NCBI RefSeq assembly: GCF_001659605.2
Contig: NC_035172.2
Span: forward strand, 19,841,051-19,905,050
Length of the DNA: 64,000 nucleotides
DNA from: Manihot esculenta
Lineage: Eukaryota; Streptophyta; Magnoliopsida; Malpighiales; Euphorbiaceae
Direction: 5' to 3'
The position numbers were made by a program, and so were the translations under genes. The notes under the pieces are model-generated. The model worked only from the letters and a program-made list of their open reading frames with translations, searched no databases and was not told the DNA's origin. Shown here in pieces: positions 12,145-23,956 of the stretch (position 1 is its first letter; each line of letters begins with the position of its first letter).

Positions 12145-14282
12145 TGTAATACCCGGCTAGATCAGGCATCGAAATTTCTACCGTCCGGTAGAATTCGAGG
12201 ATGTCAGAGGTATCTAGAAGGGTAAGAGAAAGGTTTTCTTAAATGTTTTAAGTATTTTAAAGGTTTAGAATGGAAAAGGACTTGAGTTTTGAAGAGAAAA
12301 GACCAAAGGGCACAAGTGCAGGTTCGGCCGCCGAAGGGCAAGTTCGGCCGCTGAACATTGCAGGGTTTCGGCCTCCGAAGTTCAAGTTCGGCCGCCGAAC
12401 GTTGTATGATTTTGCATGCAGTTTCGGCTGCCGAAGCTGAGGCGGTTGTTCATCAGAAAGGGCACTGAGTCCAGAAAATGGAGAAGGTTCTTCTCTCTTT
12501 CTGGCCTAGGTGAGTTCTTGATCTCCTTGGATTGTTTTTATGGTTTTTCTTCTAATCTTTCAAAGTTAAACAAGTTTTAAGTAAGTTTTATGTGTTTTGG
12601 AAGAGTTTGAAAGCTTGGAGAAGTTTGGAACTTGGATCTCCATATCTTCGAGTTTGAATCACACCAGCCTTTGTTCTTCAAGAGGTAAGTGTTGATTTTC
12701 AGCTTTTAAAATGTTTTAGATGAGTTTTATGAAGGGAAAAGGGACTTTATGCATGAGTTGTGCATATTAGGGTTTATGTACCCTTTGTGCATGTTTGATG
12801 TGTATGATGTTCGTTTTTTTGGGTTTTTGAACTTGTTTTCAGCCCCTATGAGCTTGTAGAAGTGTTTGTACATGTTTTGAGAGGTTAGTTGCATGTGGTG
12901 AGAGCTTAGCAGGGATTGGAAGGACTGGAAGGCATCCTTGTGCACGAAGCTGAGTTCTGGATGAACTCAGGTTCGGCAGCCGAAGGAGGATTCGGCCGCT
13001 GAACATGCCCGACTTTCATCTCTGGAGGGAGCATTCGGCCACCGAAGGTGCCGCCGAAGATGCTCTGTTCAGCCTTCCTTTGTATGATTTCTATGATTGT
13101 TCTAGGAGGTTTTAGCGGGTCTTTGGAGAATTGTGTAAGAGTTGTTTATCAGTTGTATAGAGTATGATTGGTACCTCATTTGAGTCCTTCATTGTAGGAT
13201 TGGACCCGAAGAACCGAGGTGTTTAGCAGTAGTACCTGCATCAGAGTTAGAGGTGGCCCAGAGTTAGCCAAGCATTGGCTACAGGTGAGTAGAACTAAAC
13301 TTAATTCTTTTAATTGAGAACTGAAATGCTTTTAGCATAATTCATGCATCATGAGTATGCAGTAGGTTGATTGCATTAGAATCCACGAATATGTTGCATT
13401 GCATAGTTATTTGTTGGTGTGGGTGAATGCTGAATGATCCAATAGTCTCTAAGAGAAGTCCAGGAGCCTTTGACTACGCCCTGGCAGGTATAGAGAAGTC
13501 CAAGAGCCTTTGACTACGCCCTGGCAGGTATAGTAAAGTCCAGGAGCTTTTGACTACGCCCTGGCAATGGTAAGTACAGAGGTGTTATATACACATATAC
13601 ATATATAACAGGAAGACCAGGTGCTCGATTCTACGCCCTGGCACGGCAAAGGTACCGGGACTATGTGGTGACAGGTTTACCCATGCTGTGGATTGTCTGT
13701 GATATGATGCATTCCATAGGAGCATGTTTTAATGACTTGTTTTACTGTTCTACTCACTGGGCTATAGAGCTCATCCCACTCCCTTAACCCCAGTCTTGCA
13801 GGCTCAGTGTACAGTGTACAAGGAAAGTCCAGCAGAGTACAGAAAGAGTAAAGAGATTTGTAATAGCTTAGAGTGGACATGTAATATTAAGGAGATGTAC
13901 TAGTTGTGTATACAGTTAAAGTTGTGCTTGACTTATTGATGTTTGTGTTGTAAATCTTTTGTTATGTACATGATCTGTATCTGTATATGTATATGTTTTA
14001 CAAGTATGTGAAAAACCAGGCTTAACAGGTATGAGTTAACCCATCTAGAGCAAGCTCTAGTCAGGAGTACAGAGTACAGAGTACAGAGTACAGAGTACAG
14101 AGATAGTGCATGCACAGGTTAAGCCTTGGTTCAGATAAAAGTTTTTATTTTCACAGAAAATGTATGATCATGTATGAGATTTACAGGTATACAGAGAGTA
14201 TAGCAGGCTTGCTACGGGTTCTGGCGGCCTTAAGCCGACCTGAATCCTAGCGCTGGTAACGGTCCATTTTGGGGTCGTTACA
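12145..14282 (+). repeat. Gypsy-1 3' LTR
   Basis: Same ends as the 5' LTR. It has three 40-bp units (from 13457) instead of four and one extra TTCGGCCGCCGAAGGGCAAG segment near 12322. It ends at 14282, followed by TSD AGTAC. Confidence 0.92.
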
Positions 14283-14287
14283 AGTAC

Positions 14288-14487
14288 TTTCCTCATAACT
14301 GTAACAGAAGTAGGATAGCTAGCAAATCTATTATAGAGAGATAGTTTTTGTAATTATTTTTTACAAATTTTATATTTTTCTATACAAATTCTAGAGAACT
14401 CCACACAGTTATATAAATAGAAATAGTATACAAGAAATAAAGCCATTCTTTTTTCAATCAAATAATATCTATTACTTTTCTTTTTTA
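14288..14487 (+). repeat. Copia-1 5' LTR, right part
   Basis: Continues the LTR split at 5648 and aligns with 52355-52557. It ends TTTTTTA, where the 3' LTR ends TTTTTCA. The primer site TGGTATCAGAGC follows at 14488. Confidence 0.88.
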
Positions 14488-14499
14488 TGGTATCAGAGC
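14488..14499 (+). other. Copia-1 primer binding site (tRNA-iMet)
   Basis: TGGTATCAGAGC directly abuts the 5' LTR. Confidence 0.9.
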
Positions 14500-14547
14500 A
14501 ACTGTGCTACTGATATTCTAGTCTTTACATTACTTTTTCTTCAACCT

Positions 14548-17316
14548 ATGGCCGAAAGTAACAACCAAATGCCCATTATTACCCCTATTAAAAAGCCTAG
14601 TGAAAAGAAATCAATGGATGCCTTCAACTTCCATAACTGTGACCCCCGGGAATGATTTTGGTCAGTGTACCACTCGATGGCAATAATTACATGTCTCGGA
14701 GCAGATCAATGACTATCGCCCTCAGAGTAAAGGGTAAGCTTGTTTTTATCAATTGCAAGTGTGAGATGTTAGATCCAAAATCTGAAGACTTTGAGAAATG
14801 AGTAAGAGCAGATAGTATGGTATCTCTTGGCTTCTAAACTCTTGTTAAAGGAGATTGTTGAAGCATTCTTATTGCAACCGCTTAAGATCTATGGGAAGAA
14901 ATCAAAGGCGGGAAAGCGATGGACCCATTGTTGTATCAATTAAAAAGAGAGGTAAGTTCCTTCACTCAATCCAACATGATAGTAATAGTATATTTTACTA
15001 AACTTAAAAAGTTGTGGGATGGACTTACTTGTTTAAGGGCCTTAACTCCATATACTTGTGGTGCCTCTAAAACTATAGCAGATTTTGATAATGCTGACAA
15101 GTTGATTCAATTCTTAATGAGCTTAAATGGTTTTTATGATCATGGGAGAAACTATATCTTACGCATAGAGCCATTACCTAGTATCAACAAAGCCTATTCT
15201 ATGGTGTTTAGGGTGGAAAAGTAAACAGAAGTACATTAAAAAGATCTCTGCTAGTCATCCATGAATGTTAGAATGACTAATGGCAAGCCATATTTCAGGA
15301 AAAGGGAGAAAGAAAACAGACAATGCAACCACTGCAATGGTACTGGCCATACTAAGGAGACATGCTTCAAACTCCATGGGTATCCGGAGTGGTTCAATGA
15401 GTATAAGCAGCAAATATTGTATATGAGACACTCCTAGAGCATAAGGCAATAAATTTGAGATATTAAACATGATACAGTAGGAAGTAATTAAGTACATAAA
15501 AGGCCTGTTGAAATAGCTGGATGTTTAGGAACTATCGATTATGGAGGTATGAGCTCTAATAACTACTATCCTAGTTTTTCTAAAAAAAACAGAGGTATAT
15601 GGATTGTGGATACATGAGCCACATCTTATATGAGTTGTGACTTAAGTATATTTGTTGAACATATACAAATTAAAAAACAAATGACTATGACATCACCAAA
15701 TGGCCTTTTGGCACCCATAACACAAATTGGAACCATTGCTGTTACTGCCAAACTAGTTTTCAAAAATATTTTATATATTCCAAGCTTTAAATAAAATCTT
15801 CTGTCCATAAGCAAAATCATAGAAAATACAAATATTTCTGCCAAGTTCTATGCTAATCAATGTTTTTTGCAGGACTAAGTGACCAGTGAAGTAATAAGAG
15901 TAGCAAAAATGCAAATGGACTCTATAAAATAAATTTTGGTTTATATAGTAAAAGTGTCACTAGCTTCTCCAAGCCATCAACCTTAAGTTCTTCTGACCAG
16001 AAAATTTTATGTAAGTTATAGTATTATAGTCTTGGTCATATCTCTTAAACCAAATTATCTCATGTTGATATATTTAGTATTAATATTAATGAAGATCATT
16101 ATGCTTGTGAAGTTTGTCCTCTTGTCGAACAATAAAGATTAAGTTTCCTAGAAGTTATATATCTACTTTAGAAATTTTTGAGTTAATCTATCTTGATTTA
16201 TAGGGGCATTATTCTGTTAAAACTATTTCTTGTGTAATCTATTTTTTAACTATAGTTGATGATTATTCTAGGGGAATATGGACTTACATATTGAAAGATA
16301 AAAATAATGTGCATACCATTATAGAAGATTTTAAAGACATGATTAATAATCAATTTTGAAAAAATGTAAAAATTGTGAGATTAGATAATCGAACATAATT
16401 TACAAACTCTTCTTGCGCATTTTTTTTTTTAAACAAAGGGAATCATACATCAAAGGTCTTATCCTTGTACTCCACAATAGAATGGAGTTGTGGAGAACAC
16501 AAGCATCTATTAGAAGTAGCTCGAGCATTGATGTTCCAGTCAAATTTACCAAAAAATTTTTGGGGAGAATCCATTCTTATAGCTACTTACTTTATTAATG
16601 TTTTACCTAGTTCTGTTTTACAATGGAGAACTCCTTTGAGATTTTTATAAGAAAAAATCAAATTATACAAAGTTAAAAGTGTTTGAATCCCTTTGTTTTG
16701 TTACCATCAAAGGACCACAAACATTAAAATTTGCAGCAATAACATTAAAATGTGTTTTTCTAGGGTATGTTCAAAGATTTAAAGCTTTTAAATTATATGA
16801 TTTAACGAACAAGAAAATTTTTATTTCAAGAGATGTTATATTTTATAAAACTGAATTTCCTTATTTACAAAATAAGATTGACAAGTATAATTATCCTCCC
16901 ATAACCCTACCAGTACCAGATTTTATTCCTAAATTACCTAACACACAAGATAGTGAAGTCAAATAGCTCACCAAATGACATTACACATATACCCACAGCT
17001 TCATCCTCCCCTATTGATCCTCTATTAATATCTCCTTCTCATCATACCTCTATTGATCTAAATATTGTATTCATACCTAGAAGAAGTATGAGAGCACAAA
17101 ATAAATCAATATGGTTGAAAGACTTTACTACTTGTATCAATAGTACTTCAGCTGGTTACACAGCACATGAATACTCACTTTTTTTTATAAACTCATTGCT
17201 TACAGTCAAGATTATATAAGTTTTGTGGCTAATATATCCACACTCATGGAACCTACTACATATCAGAAAGCTAAGGAAAGTAGTGATTAGGTGAATGCTA
17301 TGCAACAAGAGTTAGA
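14548..17316 (+). pseudogene. Copia-1 gag-protease-integrase, 5' half of polyprotein gene
   Basis: An ATG at 14548 begins MAESNNQMPIITPIKKPSEK; the frame then breaks. Further on, VPLDGNNYMSRSRSM is the Copia gag signature. The open stretch 14919-15224 holds the gag core (KLKKLWDGL). A CCHC knuckle CNHCNGTGHTKETC lies near 15319-15365. A protease-like GIWIVDT site, followed by a stop, is near 15596. Integrase core remnants are at 16240-16400 (DDYSRGIWTY) and 16413-16650. The integrase C-terminal part with VFLGY is at 16672-16966. The frame reaches 17316 inside MQQELEALELNNTW, where Copia-2 inserted; it resumes at 50713. Many stops: a dead gene. Confidence 0.85.
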
Positions 17317-19091
17317 TGTTAGTGTAAGCCCTAGTCCTATGTATATTGTAAAGTCATTTTATCTACAATAAATAAAGAAGAGGCATTTGTTCTACCACTT
17401 TGTTTATTACTGTGCATATTAAATTGATAAAAAACATCCTTGAATATTGTGTCTGTTCAAGTTATCAAGTGTGAGGCACTTGATAGTAAAACTTTGAAAC
17501 TTTAAAGAACAACATTCTAAACTTCCCTAGTCAATTATTGTCATGGGAGTGATATTAAACTAAGTCTAGTATGGTCTCTGTGAGATGATCATATTTTACG
17601 GGTCATAGGATATTGGATATCAATAAGAGAACATAAATATAAGTTAAGAATGTTGTATTTGGAAATGATCCACTTACGAGAACACTACATAGTTGAAAGT
17701 CATAAGTGTCTCTCTAGTGATACTTGTACTAGAAGTCCTTAGACTGAAAATCTCTATGGATGCCTAGATGAGTTCTCGTGTGCTTTGACTTACACCTAAC
17801 GCGCCCATAAATGGGTTGGCAAGTACAGGTATGATTGGGTATACCATGATTCATGCTAAGAAACATAAGAAAAGTGAAGGGATTGCCTCTCTCGAAGAAA
17901 GAGAAAATATCATCGGCCACTTAACTAGTGAAACTGAGAAGAGTGTGGCCATACCCAAGTTGTATGATAAGAGTTATCATTAATTTGATTGATTCAGTAT
18001 CACTAATAGGTCAAGAAAAATGATTTAGCAATGATTAAGGATGACTTGTTCCATGTCTTATGCAAATTATGATATCTTATGGCAAATGATTGTACTAGTT
18101 CACTAGTAGAGCGATTTTTTGAGTAAATTCTTAACTATTAAATTTCTAAGTTATTATAATATCTTGCTAGAGATCAATTATAATTTATGGACCTTAAAAA
18201 TCCACTACCAACATTGAATAGTCCTATAGGATCGCACATGATGAAATTTGGATAAAGAGTATTTTGATCTTTTCTTATCGGGCCATTAATAAGTGTTTTG
18301 TTTAAAATATATCAATGGGCTCATGTGAATTTTGGTATACATTCCTAGGCCCACTTAATATGGCTTAAGGTATGATATAATTAGTTAATTAAAAGGTTTA
18401 ATTAATTAGTAAAAAAAGAGAGAGTTCTAATAGGATTAGGGCTTATTTTTAGGAAGTTTATTTTAAATTAAATGCCAATATCTAATTAGATTTGAATTCA
18501 AATTAAATCAAACTTTCTTTTCAGATTTTCCACTCTCTTGTCCAAATTAGAGTGCCTAAAATAGGAAGAAATAAAATCCTAATAGGACTTTGAAAATGTG
18601 GCTATATATAAGTGAGAAAAAAGGAGAAAGAAGGGCAAGCTTCTTCCACCTCCTCTCTTTTGGCCGAAACCTCTTAGAGAAAAAGAATAGATTTTTCTCC
18701 TACCCGCTCTTAAGTTTTTAGCACTAAACACTTTAGGGATTGAATGAGGTCAGATCTCTAATCCTCTACCTAAGCCGAATTCATAAAAACCGAAAGGAAG
18801 AGGCAAACATTCAAGGTGCTAGCACACTTCCTTTGGCCGAGAATTTCAGTGTGTGAAATTATAGAGGGGAGTCACTATTGGGCAGTCCCTAGGTCACGTT
18901 TTTCTGCTGGAGAGGAGATAAAAAAGGTGATTCTGATTCGTTTTATTTTGGTCTAGTCTTGCAAACAATTCAACAAAGATAACTATTGCACCTTTAATAT
19001 CATTGCTGCATGCATCGACTCTTCTTATGGCTTAAAATTATTTTATTTTTCATTGCGCCAATCTGATATGAAGCTCATAAGATTTCCAACA
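17317..19091 (+). repeat. Copia-2 5' LTR
   Basis: 1775 bp, TGTTAGTG...TTCCAACA. The last about 520 bp (18571-19091) align with 50196-50707, differing at a few percent of sites. TATATATAAG near 18602 is a plausible TATA box. A degenerate primer site GTAGTATCAGAGCT follows at 19092. Confidence 0.87.
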
Positions 19092-19175
19092 GTAGTATCA
19101 GAGCTAGATTGCATGATTAATAATAGTATTAAAATCATTTGCGTGCTTAAACGCTCATCTAGACGTGTAGACAAT

Positions 19176-20608
19176 TGATCAAGTATAATTTAGCCACATT
19201 TTTATTATCATTATTACAATTTAAATATGCATTTTTCTAGTTTAATTTATATTTTTATGATATTTTTGCAGAAAAGGAAGAAAATGGAAACTTGAAAAAA
19301 GTTTATAGAAAAAGCTGGAAAATCGATTTGGCCGAAGTGATTTGACCAAATCACTTGCAGAAAGTTGAAGCAGAAACCTGGAAGTGACTCACAGAAACGA
19401 TTTGGGCAAGTGATTTGCCCAAATCAATTGCCCAAATAAAACTGACGCCAGCAAAATCCAGCAGCGCAGGAAAAGAAGGAAATTCAAAATTTTAAAAGTA
19501 TTAGAGTCCTATCCTACTTCAAACACCACAAGACCAGTTCTATAACAACTCCAAGAGCCACACCAAAGAAAGTCCTTCACCAAAGTAGTTTTATTCATGA
19601 TAAAATACAAAGGCAAAGGAGGAATTAAAAGACCATCAAAAGACCAAGTCAAAATAGGATTCCAATTCCAAGAAAGATTAGAGCTCCTCACCTATAAAAA
19701 GGGACATCAACCAAACAACAAGACATCTTCAGAATTAATTCAGAATTTCCAGCAGAAGCTTCAAAAACACCTATCTCTTTCCTTTTCTTCTTCTTTTCTC
19801 CTTTATGTGTTCTTTGTCCACCATGAGTGGCTAAAAACCTTTTGTCTCTAGTTGAAGTTGGAGAAGTTTCAGTTTTATTATGAATTGGGAGATTTGAAAC
19901 TCCATTGTTAAACTTCTATTTTTCAATATTTATGCAACTTGATCTTCATGTTATTATTGCCTTGCTTTTAGAATCAATTAAGATCTATTTATTTTAATTG
20001 CATGAGCAATATATTGTTAGTTTGAATGATTTGGGTCCGTAATTGCTTAGATTATTTGAACACAAGCATAATTGGTTGCATGATCTAAACTTGACCACGC
20101 GGTTGGTAAGGTTAGAATTAGGCTTCTCTATGTCTTAATGCAGTTAACAATTGAAAAGTAAAAAATCCCAATGACGTTCCTTGGCAACTTGTTAACTAGT
20201 GTTTAATTAGCGAACGTTTCCTAATCAAACTAAAACTAAGGAGAAATTTGGTTGTGAGAAGCGTCTTCCACAACCTAAACTAATTTATTGAAATAAATAG
20301 AAGGTTCAAAGAATCAATGATCAATTCTAAAACTGAAATAGATCCTACACTTCAACTAGAGTCCTTCTACCTTTGATTTACTTATCTCTTTGTTTATTGC
20401 TTTCTTTTATTACTTAATCTTAATTTTAGTTCAATATCATCACAACAAATCCCCTTTTATTTTACTTCTATTATTAATTTGCCCAAGTCATAGTTAGGAA
20501 AGTCGTTAGTGTCAAATCCCTGTGGTTCGACCTTATTGCCACTATCTACAGTTTTTAATTATTGATTGATAATAGGTTTATTTTTGACGGTTTCGACAAC
20601 CGCTATCA
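19176..20608 (+). mobile_element. Solo LTR of an Athila-like element
   Basis: Begins TGATCAAGTATAATTTAG and ends TTTCGACAACCGCTATCA, paralleling the Athila LTR of this window (TGATAGAGCATATTTTAG ... CTTCGACAACCGCTCCTGTCA). Internal landmarks also match: CATGAGTGGCTAAA versus CATGAGTGGCTGAAA, GACGTTCCTTGGCAA, and GTGAGAAGCGTCTTCCAC. Perfect TSD ACAAT at 19171-19175 and 20609-20613. No internal region is present, so unequal recombination between two LTRs is the likely origin. It sits in the Copia-2 leader. Confidence 0.9.
19324..19436. repeat. Cluster of inverted repeats in the solo LTR
   Basis: AAGTGATTTG (19335-19344) and CAAATCACTT (19347-19356) are perfect 10-bp arms with a 2-base spacer. 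GATTTGGGCAA (19399-19409) and TTGCCCAAATC (19415-19425) are perfect 11-bp arms with a 5-base loop. Further partial copies of the same words flank them (CGATTTGGCC at 19324; CAATTGCCCAAAT ending about 19437). The cluster lies about 150-260 bp into the LTR, the position held by TTCGGC motifs in the Athila LTR at 23661. Confidence 0.9.
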
Positions 20609-20613
20609 ACAAT

Positions 20614-22233
20614 AAAGTTGAAATTTTCTACATTATATGTTTTCACTTATATGAGTTAGTTAAACACTCTATACGATTAATATGATTAATAGGAGGTATT
20701 TTATAACTTATTTAGGTGTTTAATTAATCCAAAATAAATTTGGACAGAATTACTAAATTTTCAGAATTTCCCCTAGAATGAAGAACATAAACGGCTAAGA
20801 GAAGTTTTTCATAATCAGCTAGGATTTTCTTTTCAAATATGATTAGTAAGATTTAAATCTACTTAGGGTATTCAAACATCATTTAAATCACATATGAAAT
20901 GAGTGTTTTAATTAAGTAATAAATATGATTTTTAGTGATTAATAGTTAATCTTAACATATTTAATGAAACATCTTCATAATATACACTTTTAGATGTTGT
21001 ATATGTATGCCGATTGTTTGTTTTTGCCATGATTGAATTTTATCAACTTTGTTCTTTTAATGGTGAATGTTATTTCATACAATTACATGTTTAAATTATT
21101 TATTTTATATTTTTAGTATATGCAAATTATATGTTCATACTTTAAATGTTAAACCACTAAACATGTAAATCGGAATAAATCGAAAATTGGATTTTTTGAT
21201 TAATGGCACTAATCAAAGTTGCTTTGTGTTTCAAGGCTTTAAGAATGACTCATAAGATGAGTTTGTCAATGGTTGACCTAATGGGCTTAGGCCCAAACCC
21301 TTTATTGGGATAATTTTAAAAGGCTAAACACACAATTTCCTTAATGGGCTTAAATTAAAAATAAAATTGAAAATGCCATGATTATTATTGTTATGTATGA
21401 TGAATGTAATTACATGGTGCACTCATGGGCCTTATTTTAGGTTTATAAATTAAATACAGTCTGCGTGTCGTTTATCAATTTTGTAATATACGTTAAATTT
21501 TATATTATAGAATTTGAAGACAGAGCCCAAGTTGGGGAGCTAACTTATTTTGGTCCAATAGTTATGAGCTAATTCATTTTGGCTCAACTGATTAGTGAGC
21601 TAATTCATTTTGCCCCAACTCGAAGAAGAAGACTATTTTGCAATAGGTCTTAGTTCTTAGTTATAGGTATATTGGCCCATGAGTGACACGTTTACTTTTA
21701 TACTTTATACTTATGCATGTGTGAATGTATGGATATTTGTTTTGCCATGTAAGCCATTTTCCAAACAATCCCTAAAAATTAAGTCAATACGAATTGTCTT
21801 CCTAAATCGAAACTTGTCAATGCATCAATTATTAAAGCATGAACCAGCCAAAGCTAGGTGCATTAAATTATCTTTGTGAGGCAAGTGTTAGGGTAATTTG
21901 TTACGCTTAATACATGATTGTAAGTTTAGACTTAACATGGGTAGTTAGATTTGCTCTTGGCCCTAGGCAATCTAAAATGGATATATGCTTGACATACGAT
22001 GTCAACCCATTAAAACTAAAAATCATATAGGAGATGATTGAAAAGAGTTCCTACCTAAATAGCCTAGTCTTAGGTGTACAAACTCAGTTTGACTGAGATA
22101 AAGTGAAATATGGATCTTGGCCCACAATTCAATCACTAACAAATGAATTATTTATGGGATATTAATTCAAATTATGGGATTATAATTAAAGACCTTATCT
22201 AATCTTGTTTTAATTAGCTTTGTAGATTGAACA
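20614..22233 (+). other. Copia-2 leader between solo LTR and gag
   Basis: Non-coding AT-rich leader. A degenerate repeat of the phrase GAGCTAATTCATTTTGGCTC occurs three times at 21537, 21566 and 21597. No open frame with recognisable motifs. Confidence 0.6.
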
Positions 22234-23660
22234 ATGATTACCAACAACAATAAAATATTTTCACTGCGAACTGTCCTTGAGAAGAACAAACTAAATGAGA
22301 CTAATTTCATTGACTGGTCTCGCAATTTGATAATTATTCTCAAATAAGAGAAGAAGTTAGATCTATTGGATCACCCATTGCCCATTGAACCTACAAGAAA
22401 TGCCACAGCTGCTCAAATGGAGGCTTTTGAGAAAAAGAAAAATGACTCCAACGATGTGACCCGCCTCATGTTGGCAATTATGACTCCTGATTTGCAAAAG
22501 CAATTCATGAATCAAGAGGCCTTCGCGATAATGGTACATCTTAAAGAAATGTTCTAAGAGCAAGCCCATCACGAAAGGTTTGTGACTACAAGGCATTGAC
22601 ATCCTGCAAGATGGCACTGAGGACTCCTATTAGTTCCCATGTACTCAAGATGAAAAGGTATCTTGATACTCTTGAGAAGCTTGATGTGCGCGTCAGTAGG
22701 GAGCTTACAACTAACCTAATTTGGAGTCACTTTTGGATAGTTGTGATTTATTCATCATGAAATATAACATGCACTGAATGGATAAATCAGTCACCAAGTT
22801 ATATGGGATGCTCAAGAGTGCTGAAGAGAACATCCATAAAACTAAATCCATACTTATGGTTCAAAAGGGCATTAGCAAGAAAGGGAAAGGCAAGGTAAAG
22901 GTTCCACCTAAGCCTAAGGATAACAAGGCTGGGCCTAAGTCCAAAGGCAAGGAGAAAAAGGCATCTAAGCCCAAGCCCAAGCAAGAAGAGAGCACATGCT
23001 TCCACTGTAACAATGTTGGGTATTAGAAAAGGAACTGTCCTCTATACCTGGAAGAGTTGAGGAAGAACAAGGCTTCTACATAAGGTATTTATGTTATAGA
23101 AGTCAATCACCTTTTTATTTCTAACTCATGGGTATTAGATACCGGATGTGGTTCTCACATTTGTTCAAATATACAGGGACTAAGAAATAGACAGGAGCTT
23201 GCAAAGGGAGAAGTAGACCTCCGCGTAGGAAATGGAGCAAGAGTTGCTACCTTGGAGATAGGAGACTATCTTATAACTTTACCCTCTAGACTTGTTATTT
23301 CATTGAAAATTTGTTATTTTGTTCCTGCTATGAGCAGGAATATTATTTCAGTTTCATGCTTGGATATTGATAAATTTCATTTCATTATTCGGAATAATGT
23401 TATTTCAATTGATCGTCAAGACATTTTTTATGGCAATTCCATGTTATATAATGGTCTTTATATCCTAAACTTAGAAAGCAATGAGCCCATCTATAACATA
23501 AATACAAAAAGGGTTAAGACTAACGAATTAAACTCTACTTACTTCTGGCACTGTCGTTTAGGACACATGAATGAGAAACGCATATCAAGACTCTATAAAG
23601 ATGGGATTCTTAGATCATCTGATTTATAATCATATGACACATGCGAACCTTGTCTACATG
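22234..23660 (+). pseudogene. Copia-2 gag-protease, 5' part of polyprotein gene
   Basis: ATG at 22234 gives MITNNNKIFSLRTVLEKNKL, then FIDWSRNLIIIL, the N-terminal Copia gag signature, with a stop near 22346. The open stretch 22366-22557 holds the gag core ending LKEMF. The zinc knuckle CFHCNNVGY followed by a stop lies at about 22998-23030. The protease motif WVLDTGCGSHIC lies near 23129-23165, with catalytic D-T-G intact. The pre-integrase domain (WHCRLGHMNEKRISRLYKDG) is within 23252-23629. The gene is cut at 23660 in the codons for CEPCLHGKMTK and resumes at 42475. Multiple stops and frameshifts. Confidence 0.88.
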
Positions 23661-23956
23661 TGATAGAGCATATTTTAGTCCATATTTTCATGATCTTATT
23701 GATGTTTATTTGCACCTATTCTACCTAATTTTGTGGTTTTAATCATGTTTTGCAAGTATTAGGTGTGAAGAAACAATTTGGAGAAAATGCTCTTAAAAAT
23801 GCCAAAAGAAGCCAAAATTAGAGAAGCAACCTTCGGAGGCAACTTTCGGAAGCCAAAAATCAGTCACCTTCGGCGGCCGAAAGAGGACTCCAGAGACGAA
23901 AGTGGACCACCTTCGGCGGCACCTTCGGCCGCCGAACCATGCAGGCAGAGACGAAA
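23661..23956 (+). repeat. Athila-like 5' LTR, left part, with TTCGGC motif cluster
   Basis: Aligns with the start of the 3' LTR at 40630. A motif cluster runs from 23830 to 23938 (TTCGGAGGC, TTCGGAAGCC, TTCGGCGGCCGAA, TTCGGCCGCCGAA). The 3' LTR has one additional TTCGGCGGCAATC block near 40838. Interrupted after CGAAA (23952-23956) by Gypsy-2. Confidence 0.9.

Larger units (their letters stand above)
5649..14282 (+). mobile_element. Gypsy-1: non-autonomous Tekay/Del-like Ty3/Gypsy element
   Basis: A full TG...CA element of 8634 bp with perfect 5-bp TSDs AGTAC (5644-5648 and 14283-14287). LTRs are 5649-7793 and 12145-14282. The primer site is at 7797 and the polypurine tract just before 12145. 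The internal region (7794-12144) has only decayed fragments of gag, protease and the edges of reverse transcriptase. RNase H and integrase were not recognised. LTR sequence and gag fragments are related to Gypsy-2 in this window. The LTR pair is similar, so this defective element was probably mobilised in trans by an autonomous relative (inference). Confidence 0.92.
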